Source: an uncultured Eubacteriales bacterium (lineage in GTDB: Bacteria; Bacillota_A; Clostridia; Oscillospirales; Oscillospiraceae). Taken from it: a DNA stretch of 64,000 bases. The notes under the pieces are model-generated. The model was not told the DNA's origin and made no database searches. It saw only the letters and a list, made by a program, of their open reading frames with translations. The stretch's first letter is position 1. Every line of letters starts with the position of its first letter. Both the position numbers and the translations under genes were made by a program. The stretch spans positions 9,225 through 73,224 of the forward strand of contig ONPY01000002.1 of NCBI GenBank assembly GCA_900319835.1. The letters run 5' to 3'. Of the stretch, positions 26,253 to 37,325 are shown piece by piece.

Positions 26253-27515
26253 TTATCTCCCGATATTGGAGTAAACCAGCGCGTCGGCGGTGTAATCGAC
26301 GTCTGCGTCGGTGAGGGGGCTTTCGCAGGTGATGTGCTCCTCAAAGAAGGAATTGTTCAGGTAGACGTAGAGGAAGGCCTCGTTTTCCCCCTGCAGGACG
26401 GTCAGCTCCGTGCCGTCCGGGGCGGTGTGGGTGCGGGTCTGGAGCTTCGCGGGATCCTGGATCCTCGTCAGCACCTCGCGCCCGCTGGAGAGCGTGGAGT
26501 AGACCGAGTTGTAGCCGTAGCAGTTGAGGCGCTTGCCGGCGCTGTCCAGGTAGAAGCTGACACAGAAGCTGCCCTCGTCAAAGTAGTAGACTTTGTCAAA
26601 GCCCCGGGGCGCATCCCGGAACAGATCGCCATGGCAGGCCACGCTCTCGATGCGCGCGATGAGCTCCGCCTTGGGGAGAAAACGGGGATCGGAGGTGTCG
26701 GTGTGGATGTCGGTGCCGTAGGCGGCGTTCATCTCGGCGTCCATCTCCTCGACGGATTCCTTGCACCAGAGCAGGGTACTGCCGTGCCGGAGATTCAGAC
26801 CGTATTTGGCGGCGATTTCCTCGAGCTTTCTCGCCTCCGCCTCGGTGTGAATGTCGTAGTTGAAGTCATAGTTGCCGTACTCGCTTTGGACGTATTCGTG
26901 GAAGGCGTTGTCCTGCGCGACCTCCTCGGGGGTGGCGATGCGTGTCTCAATGGCGTAGGCGGCGTAGTCCGGTTCGGTACCCTCGGGTGTGGCCTCCATC
27001 ATCTTCTGGAAGCTCTCGTTGTCGTGATAATAGATGGTGCAGCCGCCGTCGGGATTGTCCACATAGGCGGAGCTGACGTTGTTGGCCGGCGGGAGGAAGA
27101 CCGCGGGCTCGTTGGGGAGGTCGGGGCTGGTCTCGCGCCAACTGCGCCACTCGGCCCAGGCGGCCTTGGCGTTTTCGATCTTTTGGGCGACCTCGTCCAG
27201 CTCCTCCGGCGCGGCCTGGGGCTGGCTGATGGAGACCAGGGCCGAGCCGTCCGTGACGGCGGGCTCCTCGATCAGGATGGCCCTGGAGCCGAGAAAGCCG
27301 GCGGCGTAAGCGCCGACCGCGAGGAAGCTCGCAATCACGGCGGCGAGCAGGCCGATACGGATGATTTTATGCATATTGCGTGTTTTCATGTTTTGTACCT
27401 CCGTTTGGGGAGGCGCGTCTTCTTCCGCTTCCCGGAGGATCTGCTGCCAGAGCCGGGCCTTGTCGGCCTCGTTGAGACGCAGATCCATGGCGTCATGCAT
27501 GCGTTTGTCAAGCAA
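26253..27515 (-). CDS. Membrane protein, probable anti-sigma factor of the adjacent ECF sigma
   Basis: 420 residues with a cytoplasmic N-terminal part of about 50 residues, one transmembrane segment at about 51-73 (IGLLAAVIASFLAVGAYAAG) and a large external domain. A short cytoplasmic segment followed by one helix and an extracellular sensor is the usual anti-sigma layout. I do not recognise the external domain. The preferred start is TTG at 27515, because GGAGG lies 8 bases upstream inside the sigma gene. A GTG at 27524 would leave no room for a binding site. It overlaps the sigma gene by 8 bp. The anti-sigma role is inferred from topology and coupling. Confidence 0.7.
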   Translation of the reverse strand: MLDKRMHDAMDLRLNEADKARLWQQILREAEEDAPPQTEVQNMKTRNMHKIIRIGLLAAVIASFLAVGAYAAGFLGSRAILIEEPAVTDGSALVSISQPQAAPEELDEVAQKIENAKAAWAEWRSWRETSPDLPNEPAVFLPPANNVSSAYVDNPDGGCTIYYHDNESFQKMMEATPEGTEPDYAAYAIETRIATPEEVAQDNAFHEYVQSEYGNYDFNYDIHTEAEARKLEEIAAKYGLNLRHGSTLLWCKESVEEMDAEMNAAYGTDIHTDTSDPRFLPKAELIARIESVACHGDLFRDAPRGFDKVYYFDEGSFCVSFYLDSAGKRLNCYGYNSVYSTLSSGREVLTRIQDPAKLQTRTHTAPDGTELTVLQGENEAFLYVYLNNSFFEEHITCESPLTDADVDYTADALVYSNIGR

Positions 27516-28008
27516 GGAAGTCACCTCCCAGTTCTTTTTTCAGCAGTTTGCGCGCCCGGGAGAGCCGGGTGCGGATGGCGGCGGGGCGCTCATGGAGCAT
27601 CGCCGCGATTTCGTCGGTGCGGTAGCCCTCGTAGTAAAACAGGTATACCGCGGTTTTGTAGGGCGCGGGCAGGGATAGAATCGCGTCAAAGAGGAAGAAG
27701 GTCTCCCTGTCCATGGCGGGAAGCGTGTCATAGTCCTCCAGCGGCAGCTCCGTGCGGCGCTTTTCCCGCAGGCGGTTTTTGCAGAGATTGCCCGCCGTCA
27801 CGATCAGCCAGGCCTTTTCGTGCTCCGTGCTCTCAAAGGTCTTGCCCGCGCGCATTTCCCGGATGAGACTGACAAACACGTCCTGCACGATATCCTCACT
27901 GTCGTGCTTGTTTTTCATGTAGAGATATGCCACGCGATAGACGCGGTCGGCGTGTGCGGCATAGATGTCCTGGACGGTCCTGCCCGTACGCTGCAGGGTC
28001 TGTTCCGT
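27508..28008 (-). CDS. ECF-type RNA polymerase sigma factor, apparent ACG start
   Basis: 166-residue sigma-70 family factor. Region 2 is IYAAHADRVYRVAYLYMKNK plus DSEDIVQDVFVSLI; region 4 includes YYEGYRTDEIAAMLHERPAA followed by RTRLSRARKLLKK. The start is odd. AAAGGAGG at about 28017-28024 is followed 8 bases later by ACG in frame (28006-28008), and no ATG, GTG or TTG lies at a usable distance. The frame stays open up to ATG 28170, but that region lies inside an intergenic repeat and has no binding site. It may be true ACG initiation, or an ATG-to-ACG change that weakens expression. Its likely anti-sigma overlaps downstream. Confidence 0.75.
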   Translation of the reverse strand, partial: TEQTLQRTGRTVQDIYAAHADRVYRVAYLYMKNKHDSEDIVQDVFVSLIREMRAGKTFESTEHEKAWLIVTAGNLCKNRLREKRRTELPLEDYDTLPAMDRETFFLFDAILSLPAPYKTAVYLFYYEGYRTDEIAAMLHERPAAIRTRLSRARKLLKKELGGDFLA

Positions 28009-28092
28009 ATCAACCGCCTCCTTTCCGCCGGGCCTTTTTGCCCCGGCACCAAGGATACACCTGAGAAGGGGAAAATGTGACAAGAATTTTTT

Positions 28093-28398
28093 GAGTTTGG
28101 AATGTGGCGTGTGGAGTGATGGAGCGCTGCAGCGCGATTTGAATTCGATCCCTCCGGCCCTCCGGGCCACCTCCCTTTATCCAAAGGGAGGCATTCGCGG
28201 GAAGGGTATGGTCCCCCGTTTTTACGTCACGCAAGGATCGCGTTGCACGGGGATCTTTCCCGAAAGCGGTGACGTTTCACCACGCGCGTCGCGTTGGCCC
28301 CCTTTGTGAAAGGGGGCTGTCAGCGAAGCTGACTGGGGGATCGGATCTGATCGTCCGCGAAGCGGACACGATCACTCCACACTTCACTCTCCAAACTC
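28093..28398. repeat. 306-bp palindromic element with 28-bp terminal inverted repeats (MITE-like)
   Basis: The 462-base gap between the sigma factor and rimM is mostly this element. The left end (28093-28120, starting GAGTTTGGAA) and right end (28371-28398) are inverted copies matching at 24 of 28 positions. Inside are further palindromes: CCTCCC-TTTATCCAAA-GGGAGG near 28170 and CCCCCTTT-GTG-AAAGGGGG near 28300. There is no reading frame of its own. The right end stops 15 bases before the rimM promoter. The internal GGGAGGC/CCTCCC modules resemble abundant intergenic repeats of gut Clostridia. Confidence 0.7.
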
Positions 28399-28412
28399 CA
28401 CACTCTTTTTTA

Positions 28413-28441
28413 TTGGCAAGCGACCCGGTTCATGATATAAT
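28413..28441 (+). promoter_or_regulatory. Promoter of rimM-trmD-rsmA
   Basis: TTGGCA (28413-28418) and TATAAT (28436-28441) with 17-base spacing, 30 bases before the rimM ATG and directly beside the end of the repeat element. Confidence 0.8.
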
Positions 28442-28470
28442 TATTCAGATACTGACACAGGAGGAACAGC

Positions 28471-28962
28471 ATGGAAAAGAACGCGTTCATCGAGGCCGGG
28501 CGCATCGTCAACACCCACGGGGTGCAGGGCGAGGTGAAGATCGAGGTCTGGCTGGATTCGCCCAAGTTCTTCAAAAGCTTCAAGCGCCTCTATACCGCCG
28601 GCGGCCAGGAGCTCAAGGTCCTCTCGGCCCGCACGCACAAGGATTTTGTGATCGCAAAGCTGGAGGGCGTGGAGGACGTGAACGCCGCTATGGCGCTGAA
28701 AAACAAGGTGGTGTCCATCCGCCGCGCCGACGCGGCCCTGCCCCACGGCGCCTTTTTCCTGCAGGACATCCTGGGCGCGCGCGTCGTGGACGAGGACGGA
28801 AACGAGATCGGTGTCCTCGAGGACGTGATGGAGACCCCCGCCTCCAACATCTATGTGGTCAAGGGCGAGACAGAGCATCTGATCCCCGCCGTCCCGGAAT
28901 TTATCAAAAAGACCGACGCCGAGGCGGGCATTATCACCGTACATCTGATCGAGGGCATGTAA
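28471..28962 (+). CDS. rimM: Ribosome maturation factor RimM
   Basis: 163-residue 30S assembly factor that binds S19 near the 16S rRNA head. The N-terminal beta-barrel carries GRIVNTHGVQGEVKIEVW and the C-terminal PRC-barrel carries ILGARVVDEDGNEIGVLEDV. AGGAGG precedes the ATG. The stop overlaps the trmD start by one base (TAATG), the normal rimM-trmD coupling. Confidence 0.97.
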   Translation: MEKNAFIEAGRIVNTHGVQGEVKIEVWLDSPKFFKSFKRLYTAGGQELKVLSARTHKDFVIAKLEGVEDVNAAMALKNKVVSIRRADAALPHGAFFLQDILGARVVDEDGNEIGVLEDVMETPASNIYVVKGETEHLIPAVPEFIKKTDAEAGIITVHLIEGM

Positions 28963-30254
28963 TGAGAATCGACATTTTAACGCTGTTTCCGGACACCGTC
29001 CACGCGGTGCTTCACGAGAGCATCATCGGCCGGGCGGCCAGGAAGGGCCTGGTGGAGATCAACTGCGTGCAGATCCGGGACTACACCGAAAACAAACAGA
29101 AGCAGGTGGACGACTACCCCTACGGCGGGGGCTTCGGCTGCGTGATGATGGCCCAGCCCCTGAAATCCTGCCTGGACGCGGTGATAGCCGATGCGGGCCG
29201 GCGCCGCCGCCGGGTCATCTACCTCTCCCCCCAGGGCAAGCCCTACACCCAGGCGACCGCACGGCGGCTGAAGGAGGACTACGACCACCTGGTGCTGGTC
29301 TGCGGCCACTACGAGGGCGTGGACGAGCGCTTTATCGAGCAGTGCGTGGACGAGGAGATCTCCCTGGGCGACTTCGTGCTGACCGGGGGCGAGATCGCCG
29401 CCATGGCGGTGGCGGACTCCGTCTGCCGCCTGGTACCCGGGGTGCTTGCGGACGAGCAGTGCTACATCGGGGAGAGCCACTGGGACGGCCTGCTGGAGTA
29501 CCCACAGTACACCCGCCCCGAGGTCTGGGAGGGCCGCGCCGTGCCGGAGGTTTTACTCAACGGCGACCACGCGCGCATCGAACACTGGCGGCGGAAGCAG
29601 CAGTTTTACCGCACGAAGGAGAAGCGGCCTGACCTGTATGCGGCCTACCGGGCCGAGAGCGAGGAGGACAGAAAACTCATGAAGGAAGCAGAAAAGGACG
29701 CGGGAAGAAAGAAGCTGACCGCGCCGGTGACTTACCGGCAGGCGGTGATGGAGGACATCCCCCGGATTCTGGAGATCGTGCAGGCGGCCCGGGAGAGCCT
29801 GGGGCGCTTCGGCATCGACCAGTGGCAGGGCCCCTACCCCGGAGCCGAGCGCTTTGAGGAGGACATCCGGCTGGGCCAGTGCTTCATCGTGGAGCACAAG
29901 GGGGAGACCGGCGCCTTTTTTGTGCTCAGCACGCTGCCGGAGCCCAGCTACGACGACATCACCGACGGCAAGTGGTCTGCGGACGTGCCCTGCTGCGTGC
30001 TGCACCGGGCGGCGGTGGCGAAGGAATACCGGGGCAGCGGCATGAGCCAGGCGCTGATGCGCTGCGCCGACGAACAGGCCAGAGCCTACGGGCTCAAATG
30101 CATAAGAGTGGACACCCACAGGAAAAATAAACCCATGCAGAACCTGCTGCGGGAGAGCGGTTACCGCTACCGGGGCAACATTCTGGTGGACGCCGAGCCG
30201 GGGCACGATCCGCACCGGCAGGCTTTTGAAAAACTGCTGAAGGATAAGAAATGA
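28962..30254 (+). CDS. trmD: tRNA (guanine37-N1)-methyltransferase TrmD fused to a GNAT acetyltransferase
   Basis: 430 residues in one uninterrupted frame. Residues 1-228 are TrmD, a SPOUT enzyme that methylates G37 next to the anticodon (EC 2.1.1.228). It shows YGGGFGCVMMAQPL, YLSPQGKPYTQ, CGHYEGVDERF and EISLGDFVLTGGE, with the C-terminal helix HWRRKQQFYRT. After a charged linker (about 229-255), residues 256-430 form a GNAT domain with AVAKEYRGSGMSQALMRCAD as the acetyl-CoA loop. Usual TrmD is about 230-250 residues. An internal ATG at 29679 (Met240) with GAGGAGG 11 bases upstream could start a separate 191-residue GNAT protein. The acetyl acceptor is unknown. Confidence 0.9.
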   Translation: MRIDILTLFPDTVHAVLHESIIGRAARKGLVEINCVQIRDYTENKQKQVDDYPYGGGFGCVMMAQPLKSCLDAVIADAGRRRRRVIYLSPQGKPYTQATARRLKEDYDHLVLVCGHYEGVDERFIEQCVDEEISLGDFVLTGGEIAAMAVADSVCRLVPGVLADEQCYIGESHWDGLLEYPQYTRPEVWEGRAVPEVLLNGDHARIEHWRRKQQFYRTKEKRPDLYAAYRAESEEDRKLMKEAEKDAGRKKLTAPVTYRQAVMEDIPRILEIVQAARESLGRFGIDQWQGPYPGAERFEEDIRLGQCFIVEHKGETGAFFVLSTLPEPSYDDITDGKWSADVPCCVLHRAAVAKEYRGSGMSQALMRCADEQARAYGLKCIRVDTHRKNKPMQNLLRESGYRYRGNILVDAEPGHDPHRQAFEKLLKDKK

Positions 30255-31120
30255 ATCTGACAGATTATCAGGAAATCAAGGCGCTGCTGGCGCGGCACAG
30301 GTTCCGCTTCTCCAAATCCATGGGGCAAAACTTTTTGACCGCCGCCTGGGTGCCGGAGGACATCGCCGCCTCGGCGGAGCTGGATGAAGAAACCGGCGTG
30401 CTGGAGATCGGCCCCGGCATCGGCTGCCTGACAAGGGAGCTTGCCAAACGCGCGGGCAAGGTGGTCTCCGTGGAGCTGGACCGCTCCCTGCAGCCCATCC
30501 TGGCGGAGACGCTCACCGGCTGCGAGAATGTGGAGGTGGTCTTTGGGGATGTGCTCAGGCAAGACCTCCCCGCCCTGTTGGAGGAGACCATGCCCGGCCT
30601 GCGCCATGTGGTCTGCGCCAACCTCCCCTACAACGTGACGAGCCCGGTGCTGACGGCGCTGATCCGCTCCGGCTGCTTTGAGACCATCACGGTCATGATC
30701 CAGCGGGAAGTGGCGAGGCGCATCTGCGCCGGCCCCGGGAGCGCCGACTACGGCGCCTTCGGCCTCTTCGTCCAGTGGTATATGGACACGGAGATCCTCT
30801 TTGATGTACCGCCCTCCTGCTTTGTGCCCCAGCCCAAGGTGACAAGCTCGGTCATCCGGCTGAAAAAGCGGGAGGTACCCCCGGCAGAAGTGCAGGATGA
30901 GGAGCTGATGTTCCGTCTGATCCGCGCAGCCTTCAACCAGCGGCGCAAGACCCTGGTCAACGCCGCGGGCTCCCAGGTGCCGGGCGTGAGCCGGGAGACC
31001 ATGGAGAATGTTCTCCGATCGCTCGGCTATGATCCGCGAATCCGCGGAGAAGTTCTGGATATTGGTGGTTTTGCAAAAATAGCGGATAAAATCATCGGGA
31101 TGCGGGACGTGGATTTGTAG
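30251..31120 (+). CDS. rsmA: 16S rRNA (adenine1518-N6/adenine1519-N6)-dimethyltransferase RsmA
   Basis: 289-residue KsgA/RsmA enzyme that dimethylates two adjacent adenines near the 3' end of 16S rRNA. SAM-binding motif LEIGPGIGCLTREL, catalytic NLPYNV, and the N-terminal SKSMGQNFL are clear. It overlaps the trmD-GNAT gene by 4 bp (ATGA), so rimM, trmD and rsmA form a coupled rRNA/tRNA modification operon. Confidence 0.96.
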   Translation: MNLTDYQEIKALLARHRFRFSKSMGQNFLTAAWVPEDIAASAELDEETGVLEIGPGIGCLTRELAKRAGKVVSVELDRSLQPILAETLTGCENVEVVFGDVLRQDLPALLEETMPGLRHVVCANLPYNVTSPVLTALIRSGCFETITVMIQREVARRICAGPGSADYGAFGLFVQWYMDTEILFDVPPSCFVPQPKVTSSVIRLKKREVPPAEVQDEELMFRLIRAAFNQRRKTLVNAAGSQVPGVSRETMENVLRSLGYDPRIRGEVLDIGGFAKIADKIIGMRDVDL

Positions 31121-31130
31121 ACAAAATGCA

Positions 31131-31160
31131 TTGCGAAAAGACCGCGTTTTGTGGTAAGCT
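31131..31160 (+). promoter_or_regulatory. Likely promoter of ppdK
   Basis: TTGCGA (31131-31136) and TAAGCT (31155-31160) with 18-base spacing, about 50 bases before the ppdK ATG. Moderate match to consensus only. Confidence 0.45.
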
Positions 31161-31210
31161 AATCAGTGGCAAAATGGTTAATTATTTTGACTATAGAAAG
31201 GAAAGATAAC

Positions 31211-34072
<2,862 letters not shown>

Positions 34073-34107
34073 GTCATAAGACTGACGTCTCAAACGCATA
34101 AAACAAG

Positions 34108-34138
34108 AGCCGCGCACCTTTTGGTGCGCGGCTTTCAA
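34108..34138 (+). terminator. Terminator after ppdK
   Basis: Stem AGCCGCGCACC / GGTGCGCGGCT with a TTTT loop, followed by TTCAATG, 35 bases past the ppdK stop. Confidence 0.8.
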
Positions 34139-34173
34139 TGTGTAGACAACGTGTGCCAAACGGACCATCCATT

Positions 34174-34262
34174 TCATCCTGAGCGTAAGCGAAGGATCTC
34201 ACATGCTGAAAAAACGAACGTTTGAGATCTTTCGACTCGCCCTTCGGGCTCGCTCAAGATGA
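34174..34262. repeat. Palindromic intergenic repeat, unit 1 (TCATCCTGAGC type)
   Basis: Starts TCATCCTGAGCG and ends CTCAAGATGA with inner arms GGATCT and AGATCTTTCGACTCG, so the unit can fold into one long hairpin. The TCATCCTGAG...GAAGGATCT pattern is a widespread bacterial intergenic repeat family. It is followed directly by a second unit. Confidence 0.7.
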
Positions 34263-34276
34263 CATGTTTTGAGCTT

Positions 34277-34376
34277 TGTCATCCTGAGCGGAGCGAAGCG
34301 GAGTCGAAGGATCTAATAATGTTCGATGTTCTCCTGATTTACAAGATTCTTCGTCACTTCGTTTCTCAGAATGACA
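34277..34376. repeat. Palindromic intergenic repeat, unit 2
   Basis: Begins TGTCATCCTGAGCGGAGCG and ends TTTCTCAGAATGACA, with GTCGAAGGATCT pairing against AGATTCTTCGTCAC. Same family as unit 1 in the same gap; the rest of 34073-34465 holds only the ppdK terminator and a hairpin next to pckA. Confidence 0.7.
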
Positions 34377-34415
34377 GCGTGGTTTTTACGGAGAAGGTCT
34401 TTGTCAATGACTTGG

Positions 34416-34447
34416 GCAGCCCCGGACGATGAAACGTCCGGGGCTGC
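34416..34447 (-). terminator. Hairpin at the 3' end of the citrate/OAD/pckA cluster
   Basis: A perfect 13-bp stem (GCAGCCCCGGACG and complement, 6-base loop) 19 bases past the pckA stop. There is no T-run on the minus strand, so it may be an mRNA 3' stabiliser rather than a classical terminator. Confidence 0.55.
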
Positions 34448-34465
34448 TGGCTGTTTTGAAAGAAA

Positions 34466-36040
34466 TCAGGGCTGGGGGCCGGCCTTTTTGATCTCCTCCG
34501 GCATGTCGGGATACTTGCGGGTGAAGTTGTCGTAGAAGGCTCTGGCCAGGGTGGAGGCCGCCTGCTCGTAGGCGTCCTCGTCGGCCCAGAGGTTCCTGGG
34601 ATCGAGGATCTTCGCGGGCACATCCGGGCACTCGGTGGGGATCTCCAGGTTGAAATAAGGCTCGTGCTTGTACGCTACGTCGTTCAGGGCGCCGTTGATG
34701 GCGGCGGTGACCATGGCGCGGGTGTACTTCAGGCTGAGTCTTGGCACGGTGCCGGCCTTGCCGCCGCACCAGCCGGTGTTCACCAGAAAGACGTTGGCGC
34801 CGGTCTCGTCCAGCTTTTTGCCCAGCATCTCGGCGTAGACCGAGGCGGGCAGGGGGAAGAAGGGCTCACCGAAGAGGGTGGAGAAGGTGGTCACGGGCTC
34901 CTTGATGCCGCGCTCCGTGCCGGCCAGCTTGCTGGTGTAGCCGGAGACGAAGTGGTACATGGCGGCCGAGCGGGAGAGCTTGGAGATGGGAGGCAGCACG
35001 CCGAAGGCGTCGGCGGTGAGGAAAATCACCGTCTTGGGCAAGCCGCCCACGCCGGGGATCACCGCGCTGGGGATGAAGTCCACGGGGTAGCTGGCGCGGG
35101 TGTTCTCGGTGAGACTGCCATCCTCATAGTCGGGATGGCCGCCGTCATCGACGATGACGTTCTCCAGCAGAGAGCCGAAGCGGATGGCGTCGAAGATTTC
35201 GGGCTCGTGCTCGCGCTTGAGACCGATGCACTTGGCGTAGCAGCCGCCCTCAATGTTGAACACGCCCTCGTCGGACCAGCCGTGCTCGTCGTCGCCGATG
35301 AGTGCGCGGTTGGGGTCTGCGGAAAGGGTGGTCTTGCCGGTGCCGGAGAGACCGAAGAAGACCGCCGTGTCCCCCTCGGGACCCACGTTTGCCGAGCAGT
35401 GCATCGAGAGGACACCGTTTTTCGGCAGCACGTAGTTCATGGCCGAGAACACGGCCTTCTTCATCTCACCGCTGTAGCGGTTGCCGACGATGATGATCTC
35501 CTTCTCCTCCAGATTCAGGAGGATGGCGGTCTCGCTGTGGGTGCCGTCCACCTCCGGGATGCACTGGAAGCCGGGGGCGCAGTAGACCATGAAGTCGGGC
35601 TTGAAGTCGTCCAGATCCTCCTCGCAGGGGCGGATCAGCAGCTGGTGCATGAAGAGGTTCTGGCTGGCGTACTCGTTGACGATGCGGAAGGCCTGGGTGT
35701 ACTTGGGGTCAGCGCCGGCATAGCCGTCGTTGACAAAGAGCTCGCGGCCCTGCAGGTAGGCCAGCACCTTGGCCTTGATGGCGTCATAGCGGGCCTTGGA
35801 GATAGGGTGGTTGACCTCGCCCCAGGCGATGTCGTCGTGGACGGCGGGGGTGTCCACCAGGAACTTGTCGTCCGGGCTGCGGCCGGTGTACTTGCCGGTG
35901 ATGACGTTGAGCGCGCCGGTCTCGGTCAGTACACCCTCGCCGCGCTCAATGGCCATGAGCACGAGCTTGGGCACCGCCAGGTTGCGGTGGACCACGCCGG
36001 AGCCCGCGATGCCGAGATCAAGAGGTCTGAGCTGTTTCAT
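34466..36040 (-). CDS. pckA: Phosphoenolpyruvate carboxykinase (ATP)
   Basis: 524-residue PEPCK converting oxaloacetate + ATP to PEP + CO2 + ADP, or the reverse in fermenters (EC 4.1.1.49). P-loop GLSGTGKTTLSADPNR and TGKYTGRSPDDKF near the N-terminus, plus MHCSANVG and EGGCYAKCIGL, are diagnostic of the ATP-dependent family. AAGGAG lies before the ATG. It is the last gene of the leftward citrate cluster, 52 bases after the decarboxylase beta subunit. It therefore takes oxaloacetate from citrate lyase into PEP or makes ATP from PEP carboxylation. Confidence 0.96.
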   Translation of the reverse strand: MKQLRPLDLGIAGSGVVHRNLAVPKLVLMAIERGEGVLTETGALNVITGKYTGRSPDDKFLVDTPAVHDDIAWGEVNHPISKARYDAIKAKVLAYLQGRELFVNDGYAGADPKYTQAFRIVNEYASQNLFMHQLLIRPCEEDLDDFKPDFMVYCAPGFQCIPEVDGTHSETAILLNLEEKEIIIVGNRYSGEMKKAVFSAMNYVLPKNGVLSMHCSANVGPEGDTAVFFGLSGTGKTTLSADPNRALIGDDEHGWSDEGVFNIEGGCYAKCIGLKREHEPEIFDAIRFGSLLENVIVDDGGHPDYEDGSLTENTRASYPVDFIPSAVIPGVGGLPKTVIFLTADAFGVLPPISKLSRSAAMYHFVSGYTSKLAGTERGIKEPVTTFSTLFGEPFFPLPASVYAEMLGKKLDETGANVFLVNTGWCGGKAGTVPRLSLKYTRAMVTAAINGALNDVAYKHEPYFNLEIPTECPDVPAKILDPRNLWADEDAYEQAASTLARAFYDNFTRKYPDMPEEIKKAGPQP

Positions 36041-36092
36041 GTGGGGTTACTCCTTGTACTTCCTTTGATTTGGGAAAACACAGGGGACGCGA

Positions 36093-37313
36093 TCAGCCGA
36101 AGACGGAGAGCAGGAAGCCCGCCGCAATGGCCGAGCCGATGACGCCGGCCACGTTGGGACCCATGGCGTGCATCAGCAGGTAGTTGTTCTTGTTGTACTT
36201 GCGGCCCACGTCCTGGGAAACGCGCGCGGCCATAGGCACGGCGGAGACGCCTGCCGAGCCGATCAGCGGGTTGATGGCGCCGCCGGAGGTCTTGTACATC
36301 ACAAGGCCGCCCAGCAGGCCGCCCACGGTGGAGATGGCAAACGCGATCAGGCCGAGGACGATGATCTTGATGGTGTTGAGATTCAGGAAGTTCTGGGCCA
36401 CCATCGTGGCGCCGACGGAGGTCGCAAGGAAGATGGTGACGATGTTCATCAGAGCGTTCTGGGCGGTGTCCGACAGACGGTCGGTGACGCCGCACTCACG
36501 GAACAGGTTGCCCAGCATCAGACAGCCGATCAGGGGAGCGGTGGAGGGCAGCAGCAGGATGACGAAGGTGGACACCACAATGGGGAAGACGATCTTCTCG
36601 GTCTTGGAGACCTCGCGGGTCTGGACCATCTTGACCTTGCGCATCTTCTCGGTGGTCATGGCCTTCATGATCGGCGGCTGGATCAGCGGGATCAGAGCCA
36701 TGTACGAGTAGGCCGCGATGGCGATGGGGCCGAGCAGCTCCGGCGCCAGCTTCGTGGTCAGGAAGATGGCGGTGGGTCCGTCCGCGCCGCCGATAATGCC
36801 GATGGAGGCGGCCTGGGGACCGGTGAAGCCGAGGATTACCGCGCCGAAGAAGGCAATGAACACGCCCAGCTGGGCGGCCGCGCCGAGCAGCAGACTCTTG
36901 GGGTTTGCAAGCAGGGGACCAAAGTCCGTCATGGCGCCGACACCCATGAAGATCAGGGACGGGTAAATGCCGGCCTTGACGCCGATGTAGAAGAAGTCCA
37001 GCAGGCCTGCCTCTCTCATGACGGCGCCGTAGCTGTGGTAGGCGGGACTGGCCTCATCCAGAAAGGCGGACCAGATCTCCGGGTGGTACAGGGCGTTTGC
37101 GCCCATGCCCACAAAGTAGCTGAGGTTACTCAGCAGGCAGCCGAAGGCGATGCCGCACAGCAGCAGGGGTTCAAACTTTTTCACAATGCCCAGGTACAGC
37201 AGCACAAAGGCAATGAGGATCATGACAAGGTTTTTCCAACCGCCCTCCGTCACGAAGAAGGCGGCAAAGCCGGATTCAAGGCCCAGCTTTTGCAGGACGC
37301 CGAGTATATCCAT
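36093..37313 (-). CDS. oadB: Na+-translocating decarboxylase beta subunit (OadB/GcdB)
   Basis: 406-residue membrane subunit that decarboxylates carboxybiotin and pumps two Na+ outward. Conserved Na+-site text is [20 protein letters not shown] and [29 protein letters not shown]-like text appears as [15 protein letters not shown] near the C-terminus. About ten transmembrane segments are present. AAGGGAGG precedes the ATG, 12 bases after the biotin carrier gene. With the alpha, biotin-carrier and gamma genes upstream it forms a complete membrane pump; substrate oxaloacetate is inferred from the citrate context. Confidence 0.94.
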   Translation of the reverse strand: MDILGVLQKLGLESGFAAFFVTEGGWKNLVMILIAFVLLYLGIVKKFEPLLLCGIAFGCLLSNLSYFVGMGANALYHPEIWSAFLDEASPAYHSYGAVMREAGLLDFFYIGVKAGIYPSLIFMGVGAMTDFGPLLANPKSLLLGAAAQLGVFIAFFGAVILGFTGPQAASIGIIGGADGPTAIFLTTKLAPELLGPIAIAAYSYMALIPLIQPPIMKAMTTEKMRKVKMVQTREVSKTEKIVFPIVVSTFVILLLPSTAPLIGCLMLGNLFRECGVTDRLSDTAQNALMNIVTIFLATSVGATMVAQNFLNLNTIKIIVLGLIAFAISTVGGLLGGLVMYKTSGGAINPLIGSAGVSAVPMAARVSQDVGRKYNKNNYLLMHAMGPNVAGVIGSAIAAGFLLSVFG

Positions 37314-37325
37314 ACGCGCCCTCCC

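Noticed and set aside
24960..27866. Open frame of 968 codons on the plus strand opposite icd and the anti-sigma-like gene
   Set aside because: It crosses two minus-strand genes with clear family motifs and a terminator; it is a shadow caused by high G+C content.
28009..28170. N-terminal extension of the sigma factor starting at ATG 28170
   Set aside because: The extra 54 codons lie largely in an intergenic repeat, read as non-protein text, and lack a binding site; AAAGGAGG lies downstream of them.
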